Origin: an uncultured Blautia sp. | GTDB taxonomy: Bacteria > Bacillota > Clostridia > Lachnospirales > Lachnospiraceae | Assembly: GCA_900551465.1 (NCBI GenBank) | Contig: URWL01000139.1 | Location: 1 to 6,022 of the forward strand | Length of the DNA: 6,022 bases | Reading direction: 5' to 3' | Shown here: one piece after another, positions 1 to 5,614 of the stretch | Position numbering within the stretch: the stretch's first letter is position 1 | Layout: each line of letters opens with the position of its first letter | The notes under the pieces: generated by a model | The model's input: only the letters and a program-made list of their open reading frames with translations | Databases searched by the model: none | Told to the model about the DNA's origin: nothing | Program-made: the position numbers and the translations under genes

Positions 1-249
1 ATCGTAACATGCCTCGTTCTCACCGATCAGAGTTTTTTCGATCACCTGGGAATCTTCCAATCCAAGATTCTTTACCATCTCATCAATACCAGCCATATGA
101 GCTGCGCTGTAGCCCTCATTCTCATCACCGATATAAATGATACCGATCTTCAGATCTTCCTTGGCAACTCCTTCGCCTTCAGCGTATACCGGAGCAGTCA
201 TAGAAACTGCCATAGCCGCCGCAAGACCAACTGCTAATGCTTTTTTCAT
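1..249 (-). CDS. BMP-family ABC transporter solute-binding protein, N-terminal part (cut by left edge)
   Basis: Reading leftwards from the ATG at 249, 83 codons stay open to the window edge. Residues 1-23 form a signal peptide: Met-Lys-Lys, then a hydrophobic Ala/Val/Met core ending in PVYA, with cleavage expected before EGEG. There is no lipobox cysteine. The mature start (LKIGIIYIGDENEGYSAAHM, then GIDEMVKNLGL) matches the opening beta strand and first helix of the BMP/PnrA-like periplasmic-binding fold. Family members capture nucleosides or related ligands outside the cell for an ABC importer. The start is fixed by GGAGG at 258-262, 8 nt upstream. The permease and ATPase partners are presumably beyond the left edge. 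A promoter and structured leader lie upstream, and the gene is divergent from a second solute-binding protein gene. The family call is fairly secure from this N-terminus; the ligand is not known. Confidence 0.85.
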   Translation of the reverse strand, partial: MKKALAVGLAAAMAVSMTAPVYAEGEGVAKEDLKIGIIYIGDENEGYSAAHMAGIDEMVKNLGLEDSQVIEKTLIGENEACYD

Positions 250-257
250 CCTGTTTT

Positions 258-262
258 CCTCC
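258..262 (-). promoter_or_regulatory. Ribosome binding site of the BMP-family gene
   Basis: CCTCC on the plus strand reads GGAGG on the transcript, 8 nt before the ATG at 249. It decides the start of the partial gene. Confidence 0.85.
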
Positions 263-267
263 ATTCT

Positions 268-308
268 CCGCAAGGTTTCATTTCTGCGGGATGCACATTT
301 TATGAAAC
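268..308 (-). other. Leader RNA segment with two competing hairpins upstream of the BMP-family gene
   Basis: In transcript sense, GUUUCAU (308-302) can pair with AUGAAAC (281-275), 7 bp. CCGCA (289-285) can pair with UGCGG (272-268), 5 bp plus a possible G-U. The 3' arm of the first lies in the loop of the second. A simultaneous H-type pseudoknot would leave only 2 nt to cross a 7-bp stem, so alternation is more plausible. The downstream arm ends 5 nt before the GGAGG. The pairings are read directly from the sequence. Any regulatory role is inference, and I do not recognise a known riboswitch class. Confidence 0.4.
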
Positions 309-328
309 ATAAAGAGGCACAACACCAT
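278..328 (-). CDS. Possible 16-codon leader peptide upstream of the BMP-family gene
   Basis: An ATG at 328 opens a 16-codon frame, MVLCLFMFHKMCIPQK, ending in TGA at 280-278. It is preceded by AGAGG (342-338), 9 nt upstream, which is good ribosome-binding-site spacing. It sits wholly inside the predicted leader of the BMP-family gene. Its ribosome binding site is within the left arm of an 8-bp hairpin (311-344), and its stop codon falls in one arm of the competing hairpins next to the main gene's ribosome binding site. This layout fits translation-dependent control, but a 16-codon frame can arise by chance and no codon run points to a particular amino acid. There are two Cys, two Phe, two Lys and no Trp. 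Confidence 0.3.
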   Translation of the reverse strand: MVLCLFMFHKMCIPQK

Positions 329-344
329 CGGGTCCCGCCTCTTT
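311..344 (-). other. 5'-end stem-loop of the BMP-family transcript
   Basis: AAAGAGGC (311-318) and GCCTCTTT (337-344) are perfect 8-bp complements around an 18-nt loop. The predicted minus-strand transcript begins near 350, so this stem would form almost at its 5' end. It could protect the RNA from decay, and it would hide the AGAGG of the possible leader peptide. There is no following U-tract, so it is not an intrinsic terminator. Confidence 0.55.
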
Positions 345-356
345 GAAACTACCTTA

Positions 357-385
357 ATAATAGCGAAAACAGCATAAATTGTCAA
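357..385 (-). promoter_or_regulatory. Sigma-A promoter of the BMP-family gene
   Basis: In minus-strand sense, TTGACA (385-380) is the exact -35 consensus, followed by a 17-nt spacer and TATTAT (362-357) as -10. Transcription should begin near 349-351, giving a leader of about 100 nt before the ATG at 249. An inverted repeat (377-400) covers the -35. Confidence 0.8.
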
Positions 386-400
386 TACAATCAGACAATT
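377..400. promoter_or_regulatory. Inverted repeat over the -35 box, candidate operator
   Basis: AATTGTC (377-383) and GACAATT (394-400) are perfect 7-bp arms with a 10-nt gap, so arm centres are 17 bp apart. The left arm overlaps the -35 of the minus-strand promoter. A dimeric repressor here would block that promoter directly. The symmetry is seen in the sequence; the binding protein is unknown, and AT-rich DNA does produce such repeats by chance. Confidence 0.4.
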
Positions 401-408
401 CTAACTAT

Positions 409-439
409 TTTTTCAGCCTAACAAATATTTTTCAGCCTA
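409..439. repeat. 12-nt direct repeat between the divergent promoters
   Basis: TTTTTCAGCCTA occurs at 409-420 and again at 428-439, a 19-nt period. Both copies lie in the untranscribed stretch between the two -35 boxes (385 and 469). The CAGCCTA core is distinctly less AT-rich than its surroundings. The position suits an activator site or a shared regulator site for both genes. No known regulator motif was recognised. Confidence 0.5.
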
Positions 440-468
440 TATTTTTCTTTTATTTTTCATCACACTTC

Positions 469-497
469 TTGACTTTGCGGCGTTAAAGCGTTATACT
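469..497 (+). promoter_or_regulatory. Sigma-A promoter of the three-gene ABC importer operon
   Basis: TTGACT (469-474) and TATACT (492-497) are separated by exactly 17 nt, each one base off consensus. Transcription should begin near 504, giving a leader of about 60 nt. That is too short for a T-box or most riboswitches, so control is more likely at initiation. The spacer and -10 carry a short direct repeat, GCGTTA at 480-485 and 488-493. Confidence 0.8.
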
Positions 498-546
498 GTA
501 AAAGTCACATGAATAAAAATGGAATTTACAAAAAGCCATTTCATTT

Positions 547-555
547 AAGAGGAGG
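547..555 (+). promoter_or_regulatory. Ribosome binding site of the operon's solute-binding protein gene
   Basis: AAGAGGAGG ends 9 nt before the ATG at 565. It is an extended, strong site, consistent with a highly made receptor protein. Confidence 0.85.
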
Positions 556-564
556 ATATAGAAT

Positions 565-1527
565 ATGAAAAAAAAGATTTTAGCAGTTATTCTTTCTGCA
601 GCTATGGCTGCAGGAATGAGCAGCATCAGTGTTCTGGCTGCAGATGATTCTTACAATGTGGGAATCTGCCAGCTGGTTCAGCACGAAGCTCTTGACGCGG
701 CTACTCAGGGCTTTAAAGATGCTCTTACAGATGAATTCGGTGACAAAGTAACTTTCGATGAGCAGAATGCCCAGGGAGATTCCAATACCTGTGCTACCAT
801 TATCAACAGCTTTGTTTCCAACGATGTAGATCTGATACTGGCAAATGCCACTGCCGCTCTTCAGGCTGCAGCTTCCGGCACAGCAGATATCCCCGTTCTT
901 GGAACCTCGGTTACAGAGTACGGTGTTGCCCTTGATCTGGATGATTTTGACGGCACAGTCGGAACCAATGTTTCCGGAACCGCTGACCTTGCTCCTCTTG
1001 ACCAGCAGGCAGCAATGCTTAATGAGCTGTTTCCGGATGCAGAAAATGTAGGACTTCTCTACTGTTCCGCTGAGGCAAATTCCCAGTATCAGGTAGATAC
1101 GGTAAAAGCAGCTCTGGAAGAGCTTGGTTATACCTGTGAATTTTATGCATTTTCCGATTCCAATGATCTTTCTTCAGTGGCTACCACAGCAGCTTCCGAA
1201 AGTGATGTGATCTATGTACCCACAGATAATACAGCTGCATCCAACGCAGAAATTATCAACAATATCTGCCTTCCGGAAAAAGTTCCGGTAATTGCAGGTG
1301 AAGAAGGTATCTGCAGCGGCTGCGGAGTTGCCACACTTTCCATCAGCTACTATGATCTCGGTGTTGCCACAGGACAAATGGCAGTCAAGGTTCTCAAAGG
1401 CGAAGCCGATATCTCAGAAATGCCTGTGGAATACGCTCCGAACTTTACCAAGAAATATAATCCGGAAATCTGCGAAGAGCTTGAAATCGAAGTTCCGGAT
1501 GATTACGAAGCCATCAGTGCCGAATAA
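565..1527 (+). CDS. ABC transporter solute-binding protein, ABC_sub_bind (TrpX-like) family
   Basis: This 320-residue exported receptor binds a small solute and delivers it to the permease encoded next. Residues 1-25 are a signal peptide (MKKK, hydrophobic core, VLA before ADD) with no lipobox cysteine. The mature part has the two-lobed family layout: VGICQLVQHEALDAATQGFK (32-51), the GTVGTNVSGTADLAPLDQQ stretch (130-148), GLLYCSAEANSQYQV (163-177), PTDNTAASNAEII (219-231) and SISYYDLGVATGQMA (259-273). These match the PF04392 family, whose studied streptococcal member TrpX takes up tryptophan. Length is normal and the frame is intact, with tandem TAA stops. It is first in the operon under its own promoter, and an 18-bp hairpin follows it. 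The start is set by the ATG 9 nt after AAGAGGAGG. The ligand could be an aromatic amino acid but could equally differ, because family specificities are poorly mapped. I therefore give no symbol. Confidence 0.9.
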   Translation: MKKKILAVILSAAMAAGMSSISVLAADDSYNVGICQLVQHEALDAATQGFKDALTDEFGDKVTFDEQNAQGDSNTCATIINSFVSNDVDLILANATAALQAAASGTADIPVLGTSVTEYGVALDLDDFDGTVGTNVSGTADLAPLDQQAAMLNELFPDAENVGLLYCSAEANSQYQVDTVKAALEELGYTCEFYAFSDSNDLSSVATTAASESDVIYVPTDNTAASNAEIINNICLPEKVPVIAGEEGICSGCGVATLSISYYDLGVATGQMAVKVLKGEADISEMPVEYAPNFTKKYNPEICEELEIEVPDDYEAISAE

Positions 1528-1591
1528 TAAAAACGACATCTGTACCTTATTAACCACAGCAATCCCCTATAAAATATATGATATACGAACC

Positions 1592-1630
1592 ATAACCAGC
1601 GGGAAAGGAATCTCCTTTCTCGCTGGTTAT
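1592..1630 (+). other. 18-bp intercistronic RNA hairpin
   Basis: The arms 1592-1609 and 1613-1630 pair over 18 bp with one G-U (1602:1620) and a 3-nt loop, ATC. No U-tract follows (GTTACACAGG), so it is not a canonical terminator. It lies between the receptor and permease genes, 7 nt before the permease ribosome binding site. The usual role of such a hairpin is to stop 3'-to-5' decay of the upstream message and perhaps cause partial termination, raising receptor over permease. That role here is inference. Confidence 0.75.
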
Positions 1631-1637
1631 GTTACAC

Positions 1638-1643
1638 AGGAGG
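1638..1643 (+). promoter_or_regulatory. Ribosome binding site of the permease gene
   Basis: AGGAGG lies 7 nt before the ATG at 1651. It decides between that start and the in-frame ATG at 1660, which would be 16 nt away. Confidence 0.85.
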
Positions 1644-1650
1644 AATCCCA

Positions 1651-2577
1651 ATGGAAATTATGAGTTTGATCAACGCACTGCCGGGAGCCGCTGCCCAGGG
1701 ACTGATCTGGGGCATCATGGCCATCGGCGTATACCTTACCTTCCGCATTCTGGATGTGGCCGACCTGACAGTAGACGGTACTATGTGTACCGGAGGCGCC
1801 GTCTGCATTATGATGCTCATGAGCGGACACAATATCTGGGTGTCCATGCTGGCCGCTACCGGCGCCGGTATGCTGGCAGGACTTGCAACCGGAATTTTTC
1901 ATACTGTCATGGGCATCCCTGCTATCCTTGCAGGTATCCTGACTCAGCTTGGACTTTATTCCGCCAATCTGAAGATTATGGGAAAAGCCAATCAGGCTGT
2001 CAATGCCAGCAAGTATGATCTTCTGGTGTCTCTTCGCAATGTAAAAGGCGTTCCCCTGAATCAGAACACCATCCTGATCGTTGCAGTTTTTATCGTGGCG
2101 CTCATCGCCATCCTGTACTGGTTCTTCGGAACAGAAATCGGCTGTTCCCTCCGTGCCACCGGCTGTAATCCAAATATGTCCAGAGCACAGGGCATCAACA
2201 CCGATTTCAGCAAGGTACTGGGACTTATGATCTCCAATGGTCTTGTGGCTCTTTCCAGTGCTCTTCTGGCACAGTATCAGGGATTTTCAGACGTAAATAT
2301 GGGACGCGGTGCAATTGTCATCGGACTTGCTGCCGTAATCATCGGAGAAGCCATCTTTGGCAAAATCTTCCGGAATTTTGCCCTCCGCCTTTTCAGCGTG
2401 GCTCTGGGTTCCATCCTCTACTATCTTGTCCTTCAGGCTGTGATCTGGATGGGAATTGACACGGATCTTCTGAAACTGCTGTCTGCCCTTGTGGTAGCTG
2501 TCTTCCTTGCTGTTCCGTACTGGAAGGCAAAATATTTTGCAAAACCGACAAAACGCGGAGGTAATACAAATGCTTGA
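1651..2577 (+). CDS. ABC transporter permease, BPD_transp_2 (TrpY-like) family
   Basis: This 308-residue integral membrane protein should form the channel for the ligand of the upstream receptor, working with the ATPase downstream. Hydrophobic segments are visible at about 12-31, 43-57, 62-86, 89-108, 139-158, 189-207, 220-238, 243-265 and 272-291. The family's early motif DVADLTVDGT is at 35-44. The cytoplasmic coupling loop GCSLRATGCNPNMSRAQGIN (164-183) has the typical G-x-x-L-R-A-x-G and A-x-G-I pattern that contacts the ATPase in BPD_transp_2 (PF02653) permeases. The tail from about 291 is basic and cytoplasmic. Only one permease is encoded, so it probably acts as a homodimer. The 3' end overlaps the ATPase start by 8 nt, suggesting translational coupling. 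No internal promoter was found in the 123 nt before it. The family is secure; the substrate is not. Confidence 0.9.
   Translation: MEIMSLINALPGAAAQGLIWGIMAIGVYLTFRILDVADLTVDGTMCTGGAVCIMMLMSGHNIWVSMLAATGAGMLAGLATGIFHTVMGIPAILAGILTQLGLYSANLKIMGKANQAVNASKYDLLVSLRNVKGVPLNQNTILIVAVFIVALIAILYWFFGTEIGCSLRATGCNPNMSRAQGINTDFSKVLGLMISNGLVALSSALLAQYQGFSDVNMGRGAIVIGLAAVIIGEAIFGKIFRNFALRLFSVALGSILYYLVLQAVIWMGIDTDLLKLLSALVVAVFLAVPYWKAKYFAKPTKRGGNTNA
2557..2561 (+). promoter_or_regulatory. Ribosome binding site of the ATPase gene, inside the permease gene
   Basis: GGAGG lies 8 nt before the ATG at 2570, within the last codons of the permease. It shows that translation starts at 2570, not at the upstream in-frame ATG at 2507. 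Confidence 0.8.
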
Positions 2578-3364
2578 ACTGAAAAACATATATAAAACCT
2601 TCAATCCCGGCACCATCAATGAAAAGCTTGCCCTGAACGGTCTTTCCCTTACCCTAAAAGAAGGTGACTTCGTAACAGTCATCGGAGGAAACGGCGCAGG
2701 AAAATCCACCATGCTGAACGCGGTGGCCGGCACATGGCTGGTAGATGAGGGACAGATCCTCATTGACGGAACAGATGTAACCAAACTTTCTGAGCATAAA
2801 AGAGCAGCATACCTTGGCCGTGTATTCCAGGATCCTATGACAGGAACCGCAGCCACTATGGGAATTGAAGAAAATCTTGCTCTGGCAAAACGCCGCGGCA
2901 AAAGACGTTCTCTCCTTCAGGGCATCACTCGTAAAGAACGCGAAGAATACAAAGAACTGCTGAAGGTTCTGGATCTTGGACTTGAGAATCGTCTTACTTC
3001 CAAAGTAGGGCTTCTCTCCGGCGGTCAGCGGCAGGCTCTCACGCTTCTTATGGCTACTCTGAAAAAGCCCAAGCTTCTTCTTCTGGATGAGCATACTGCT
3101 GCCCTTGATCCTAAAACAGCGGCAAAAGTCCTGGAAATCACCGATATGATCGTAAACCGCGATCATCTTACTACTATGATGATCACTCACAATATGCAGG
3201 ATGCTATCAATCACGGAAATCGTCTTATTATGATGATGGAAGGAAAGATCATACTGGATATCGAGGGAGAAGAAAAGAAAAAACTGACCGTAAGAAATCT
3301 TCTGGATCAGTTTGAAAAAGCAAGCGGACAGGAATTTTCCAACGATTCCGCCCTGCTTGGATAA
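2570..3364 (+). CDS. ABC transporter ATP-binding protein (TrpZ-like)
   Basis: This 264-residue cytoplasmic ATPase powers the importer formed with the two preceding genes. Every nucleotide-binding-domain motif is present: Walker A GGNGAGKST (39-47, Lys45), Q-loop VFQDP (85-89, Gln87), signature LSGGQ (149-153), Walker B LLLLD (169-173) with catalytic Glu174, D-loop TAALD (176-180) and switch His207. His175 follows the catalytic glutamate where many ATPases have Pro or Ala, as is usual in this subfamily. The C-terminal 55 residues are charged and form no recognised extra domain. The chosen start gives MLELKNIYKTF, the normal opening beta strand. An upstream in-frame ATG at 2507 would add 21 residues translated out of frame from permease sequence and is rejected. 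The 8-nt overlap with the permease points to coupled translation. Confidence 0.92.
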   Translation: MLELKNIYKTFNPGTINEKLALNGLSLTLKEGDFVTVIGGNGAGKSTMLNAVAGTWLVDEGQILIDGTDVTKLSEHKRAAYLGRVFQDPMTGTAATMGIEENLALAKRRGKRRSLLQGITRKEREEYKELLKVLDLGLENRLTSKVGLLSGGQRQALTLLMATLKKPKLLLLDEHTAALDPKTAAKVLEITDMIVNRDHLTTMMITHNMQDAINHGNRLIMMMEGKIILDIEGEEKKKLTVRNLLDQFEKASGQEFSNDSALLG

Positions 3365-3392
3365 ATTCCTAAACTTAAATCATCTTCTGAAA

Positions 3393-3435
3393 AATGAAGG
3401 CTGCCGGAGCTTGATCGCTTCCGGCAGCCTTCATT
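3393..3435. terminator. Shared stem-loop terminator between the ABC operon and tex
   Basis: AATGAAGGCTGCCGGA (3393-3408) and its exact complement (3420-3435) form a 16-bp GC-rich stem with an 11-nt loop. On the minus strand the stem runs into TTTTT (3394-3390), giving a reasonable intrinsic terminator for tex. On the plus strand the downstream U-rich stretch (from about 3450) is not adjacent, so termination of the ABC operon is less certain, though convergent position and stem strength support it. Confidence 0.75.
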
Positions 3436-3460
3436 CTGCATAAATCCTTCTTATATTTAT

Positions 3461-5614
3461 TTATTTGATTCCTTTCATGGAAAGGCTGATACGTTTTTTC
3501 TTCATATCTACTCCAAGCACCCGAACATCTACCACATCTCCTACACTGACAGCTTCCAGAGGATGTTTGATATATTTTTCACTGATCTCGGAAATATGCA
3601 CCAGTCCGTCCTGATGAACTCCGATGTCTACAAAAGCACCGAAATCAATAACATTACGAACCGTTCCCTTCAGGATCATTCCTTCTTTCAGGTCTTTCAT
3701 ATCAAGGACATCTGTGCGAAGTACCGGTCTCGGCATTTCCTCTCTTGGATCACGAGCCGGTTTTTCCAGTTCCTTTACGATATCCCGAAGAGTAATCTCT
3801 CCTACCCCAAGCTCTTCTGCCAGCTTTTTGTAGTCTTTGATCTTACGGGAAATTCCTGCAAGCTTTCCTGCCATGATATCCTCTGCAGTAAATCCCATTG
3901 TCTCCAGAAGCTTCTGAGCTGCCTCGTAGCTCTCCGGATGAACGCTTGTTGCATCCAGTGGATTCTTTCCTCCGGTAATACGTGTAAAGCCTGCACACTG
4001 TTCAAAGGCCTTCGGTCCCAGCTTGGCAACCTTCAAAAGCTCTTTTCGGCTTTCAAACCGACCGTTTTCCTCACGATAGGCAACAATATTTTTTGCGATC
4101 ACCTTGCTGATACCGGAAATATATTCCAGAAGAGAAGCTGACGCCGTGTTCAGATCCACACCGACTTTATTTACACAGTCCTCTACTACACCTCCAAGAG
4201 CCTCTCCAAGCTTTTTCTGGTTCATATCATGCTGGTACTGGCCAACTCCGATAGATTTTGGATCGATCTTCACCAGTTCTGCAAGAGGATCCTGCAGACG
4301 TCTGGCTATAGAAGCAGCACTTCTCTGCCCCACATCGAAATTAGGAAATTCTTCTGTAGCCAGCTTGCTGGCGGAATATACGGAAGCGCCCGCCTCATTG
4401 GTGATCACATAAGACACATGCTCTGGAATTTCTTTCAAAAGTTCCACAATGATCTGTTCCGATTCTCTTGATGCCGTTCCGTTTCCAAGAGAGATCAAAG
4501 AAATATTGTATTTACGGATCAGCTTTTTCAGTGTATCCTTCGCTGCCCGAATCTTCGCATCTGAAGTAGGTGCTGTAGGATAAATGACCGTGGTATCCAG
4601 AACCTTTCCGGTAGCATCCACAACGGCCAGCTTGCAGCCTGTACGGAAAGCCGGATCCCATCCAAGAACCACCTTTCCTACGATCGGAGGCTGCATAAGA
4701 AGCTGCTCAAGATTCTTTCCGAATACATGAATTGCTCCATCCTCTGCTTTTTCTGTAAGATCGCTTCGAATCTCACGCTCGATGGCCGGAGCGATCAGAC
4801 GCTTATAGCTGTCCTCTACAACCTCTTCCAGAATCGGAGAGGTCTTGGGATTTTCTCTGGTTATTACCTGTTTTCTCAGCCACCTGAGGATATCTTCCTC
4901 TGGCGCACTGATCTTTACAGTAAGGATCTTTTCTTTTTCACCACGGTTCAAGGCAAGGATCCTGTGACCTGCCAGCTTCTTTACAGGCTCTTCAAACTCA
5001 TAATACATTTCATAAACAGAAGCTTCCTCCGGCTTCTTAGCGGAAGAAACCACGGTTCCCTTCTGAACTGTCAGTTTACGGATATAGATCCTGTAGTCTG
5101 CCTCGTCAGAAATATGCTCTGCAATAATATCCTTTGCTCCATCCAGAGCCGCCTTTACGTCAGCCACACCTTTTTCTTCGGATACGAAGGCTTCTGCTTC
5201 CTCCTCCGGAGTTTTCTCTGTCAGCTGCAGCATCAGGATATTAGCCAGAGGCTCCAGTCCTTTTTCCTTTGCGATAATTGCACGAGTGCGTCGCTTCGGC
5301 CTGTATGGGCGGTAAAGATCCTCTACTACTACCAATGTCTGTGCTTCCTGAATCTGCTTTTTCAGCTCCGGAGTCAGTTTGCCCTGTTCCTCAATACTTC
5401 CAAGAACCTGGTTCTTTTTGTCCTCCAAATTTCTCAGATAGAGAAGTCTTTCATAAAGGGATCGGAGCTGTTCGTCATTTAATGATCCGGTAGCCTCTTT
5501 ACGGTAACGAGAGATAAAAGGAATCGTACAGCCCTCATCGATCAGCTTCACAGCTGCCTCTACCTGCCATTTTTCTACATTAAGCTCCTGTGTGATTATC
5601 TGAATAATATCCAT
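3461..5614 (-). CDS. tex: Tex, S1-domain transcription accessory protein
   Basis: This 717-residue cytoplasmic nucleic-acid-binding protein belongs to the Tex/YhgF family (homologous to eukaryotic Spt6 core), linked to RNA polymerase function and toxin gene expression in Bordetella. Domains in order: the Tex N-terminal helical region (about 1-300, with the family block PFISRYRKEATGSLNDEQLR at 32-51 and YRPYRPKRRTRA at 101-112), the YqgF/RNase H-like fold (about 313-420, GWDPAFRTGCKLAVVD at 318-333, NEAGASVYSAS at 406-416), helix-hairpin-helix repeats (about 484-560, DLNTASASLLEYISGI at 487-502), and a C-terminal S1 domain (about 644-717, GTVRNVIDFGAFVDIGVHQD at 650-669). Length is normal for the family and the frame is intact. 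The ATG at 5614 is preceded by GGAGG (5624-5620) at 5 nt. It follows a DUF975 gene by 58 nt on the same strand and ends at a stem-loop terminator. Confidence 0.96.
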   Translation of the reverse strand: MDIIQIITQELNVEKWQVEAAVKLIDEGCTIPFISRYRKEATGSLNDEQLRSLYERLLYLRNLEDKKNQVLGSIEEQGKLTPELKKQIQEAQTLVVVEDLYRPYRPKRRTRAIIAKEKGLEPLANILMLQLTEKTPEEEAEAFVSEEKGVADVKAALDGAKDIIAEHISDEADYRIYIRKLTVQKGTVVSSAKKPEEASVYEMYYEFEEPVKKLAGHRILALNRGEKEKILTVKISAPEEDILRWLRKQVITRENPKTSPILEEVVEDSYKRLIAPAIEREIRSDLTEKAEDGAIHVFGKNLEQLLMQPPIVGKVVLGWDPAFRTGCKLAVVDATGKVLDTTVIYPTAPTSDAKIRAAKDTLKKLIRKYNISLISLGNGTASRESEQIIVELLKEIPEHVSYVITNEAGASVYSASKLATEEFPNFDVGQRSAASIARRLQDPLAELVKIDPKSIGVGQYQHDMNQKKLGEALGGVVEDCVNKVGVDLNTASASLLEYISGISKVIAKNIVAYREENGRFESRKELLKVAKLGPKAFEQCAGFTRITGGKNPLDATSVHPESYEAAQKLLETMGFTAEDIMAGKLAGISRKIKDYKKLAEELGVGEITLRDIVKELEKPARDPREEMPRPVLRTDVLDMKDLKEGMILKGTVRNVIDFGAFVDIGVHQDGLVHISEISEKYIKHPLEAVSVGDVVDVRVLGVDMKKKRISLSMKGIK

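Noticed and set aside
268..308. H-type pseudoknot in the BMP-family leader
   Set aside because: The two stems interleave as in a pseudoknot, but only 2 nt are available to cross a 7-bp stem, which is too short. Kept only as alternative hairpins.
137..346. A 69-codon plus-strand frame over the start of the BMP-family gene
   Set aside because: It is antisense to a signal peptide and leader with clear minus-strand signals, and its own sequence looks low-information.
516..541. Small hairpin in the operon leader, AAATGG (517-522) with CCATTT (536-541)
   Set aside because: Only 6 bp, four of them A-T, with a 13-nt loop. Too weak to call as a regulatory structure.
1528..1591. Internal promoter before the permease gene (TATAAA or TATGAT-like strings)
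   Set aside because: No -35 hexamer lies at 16-18 nt from any of these AT-rich strings. The nearest, TTAACC at 1550-1555, is at a wrong spacing.
1592..1630. Intrinsic terminator at the intercistronic hairpin
   Set aside because: The stem is strong but the following bases are GTTACACAGG, with no U-tract, so a canonical terminator is not supported.
2507..2569. Upstream ATG giving a longer ATPase
   Set aside because: The extra 21 residues come from permease codons in another frame, while GGAGG at 2557-2561 points exactly to the ATG at 2570 and the family's normal N-terminus begins there.
2287..2901. A 204-codon minus-strand frame across the permease/ATPase junction
   Set aside because: It is antisense to two well-recognised coding genes and crosses their Walker A region. 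No family resemblance or ribosome binding site.
4727..5482. A 251-codon plus-strand frame opposite the tex gene
   Set aside because: It is antisense to conserved Tex domains, has no usable ribosome binding site, and its Phe/Leu/Cys-rich composition is what the reverse complement of a Glu/Lys-rich gene gives. The same applies to the other frames opposite tex (3563-4141, 4104-4412).
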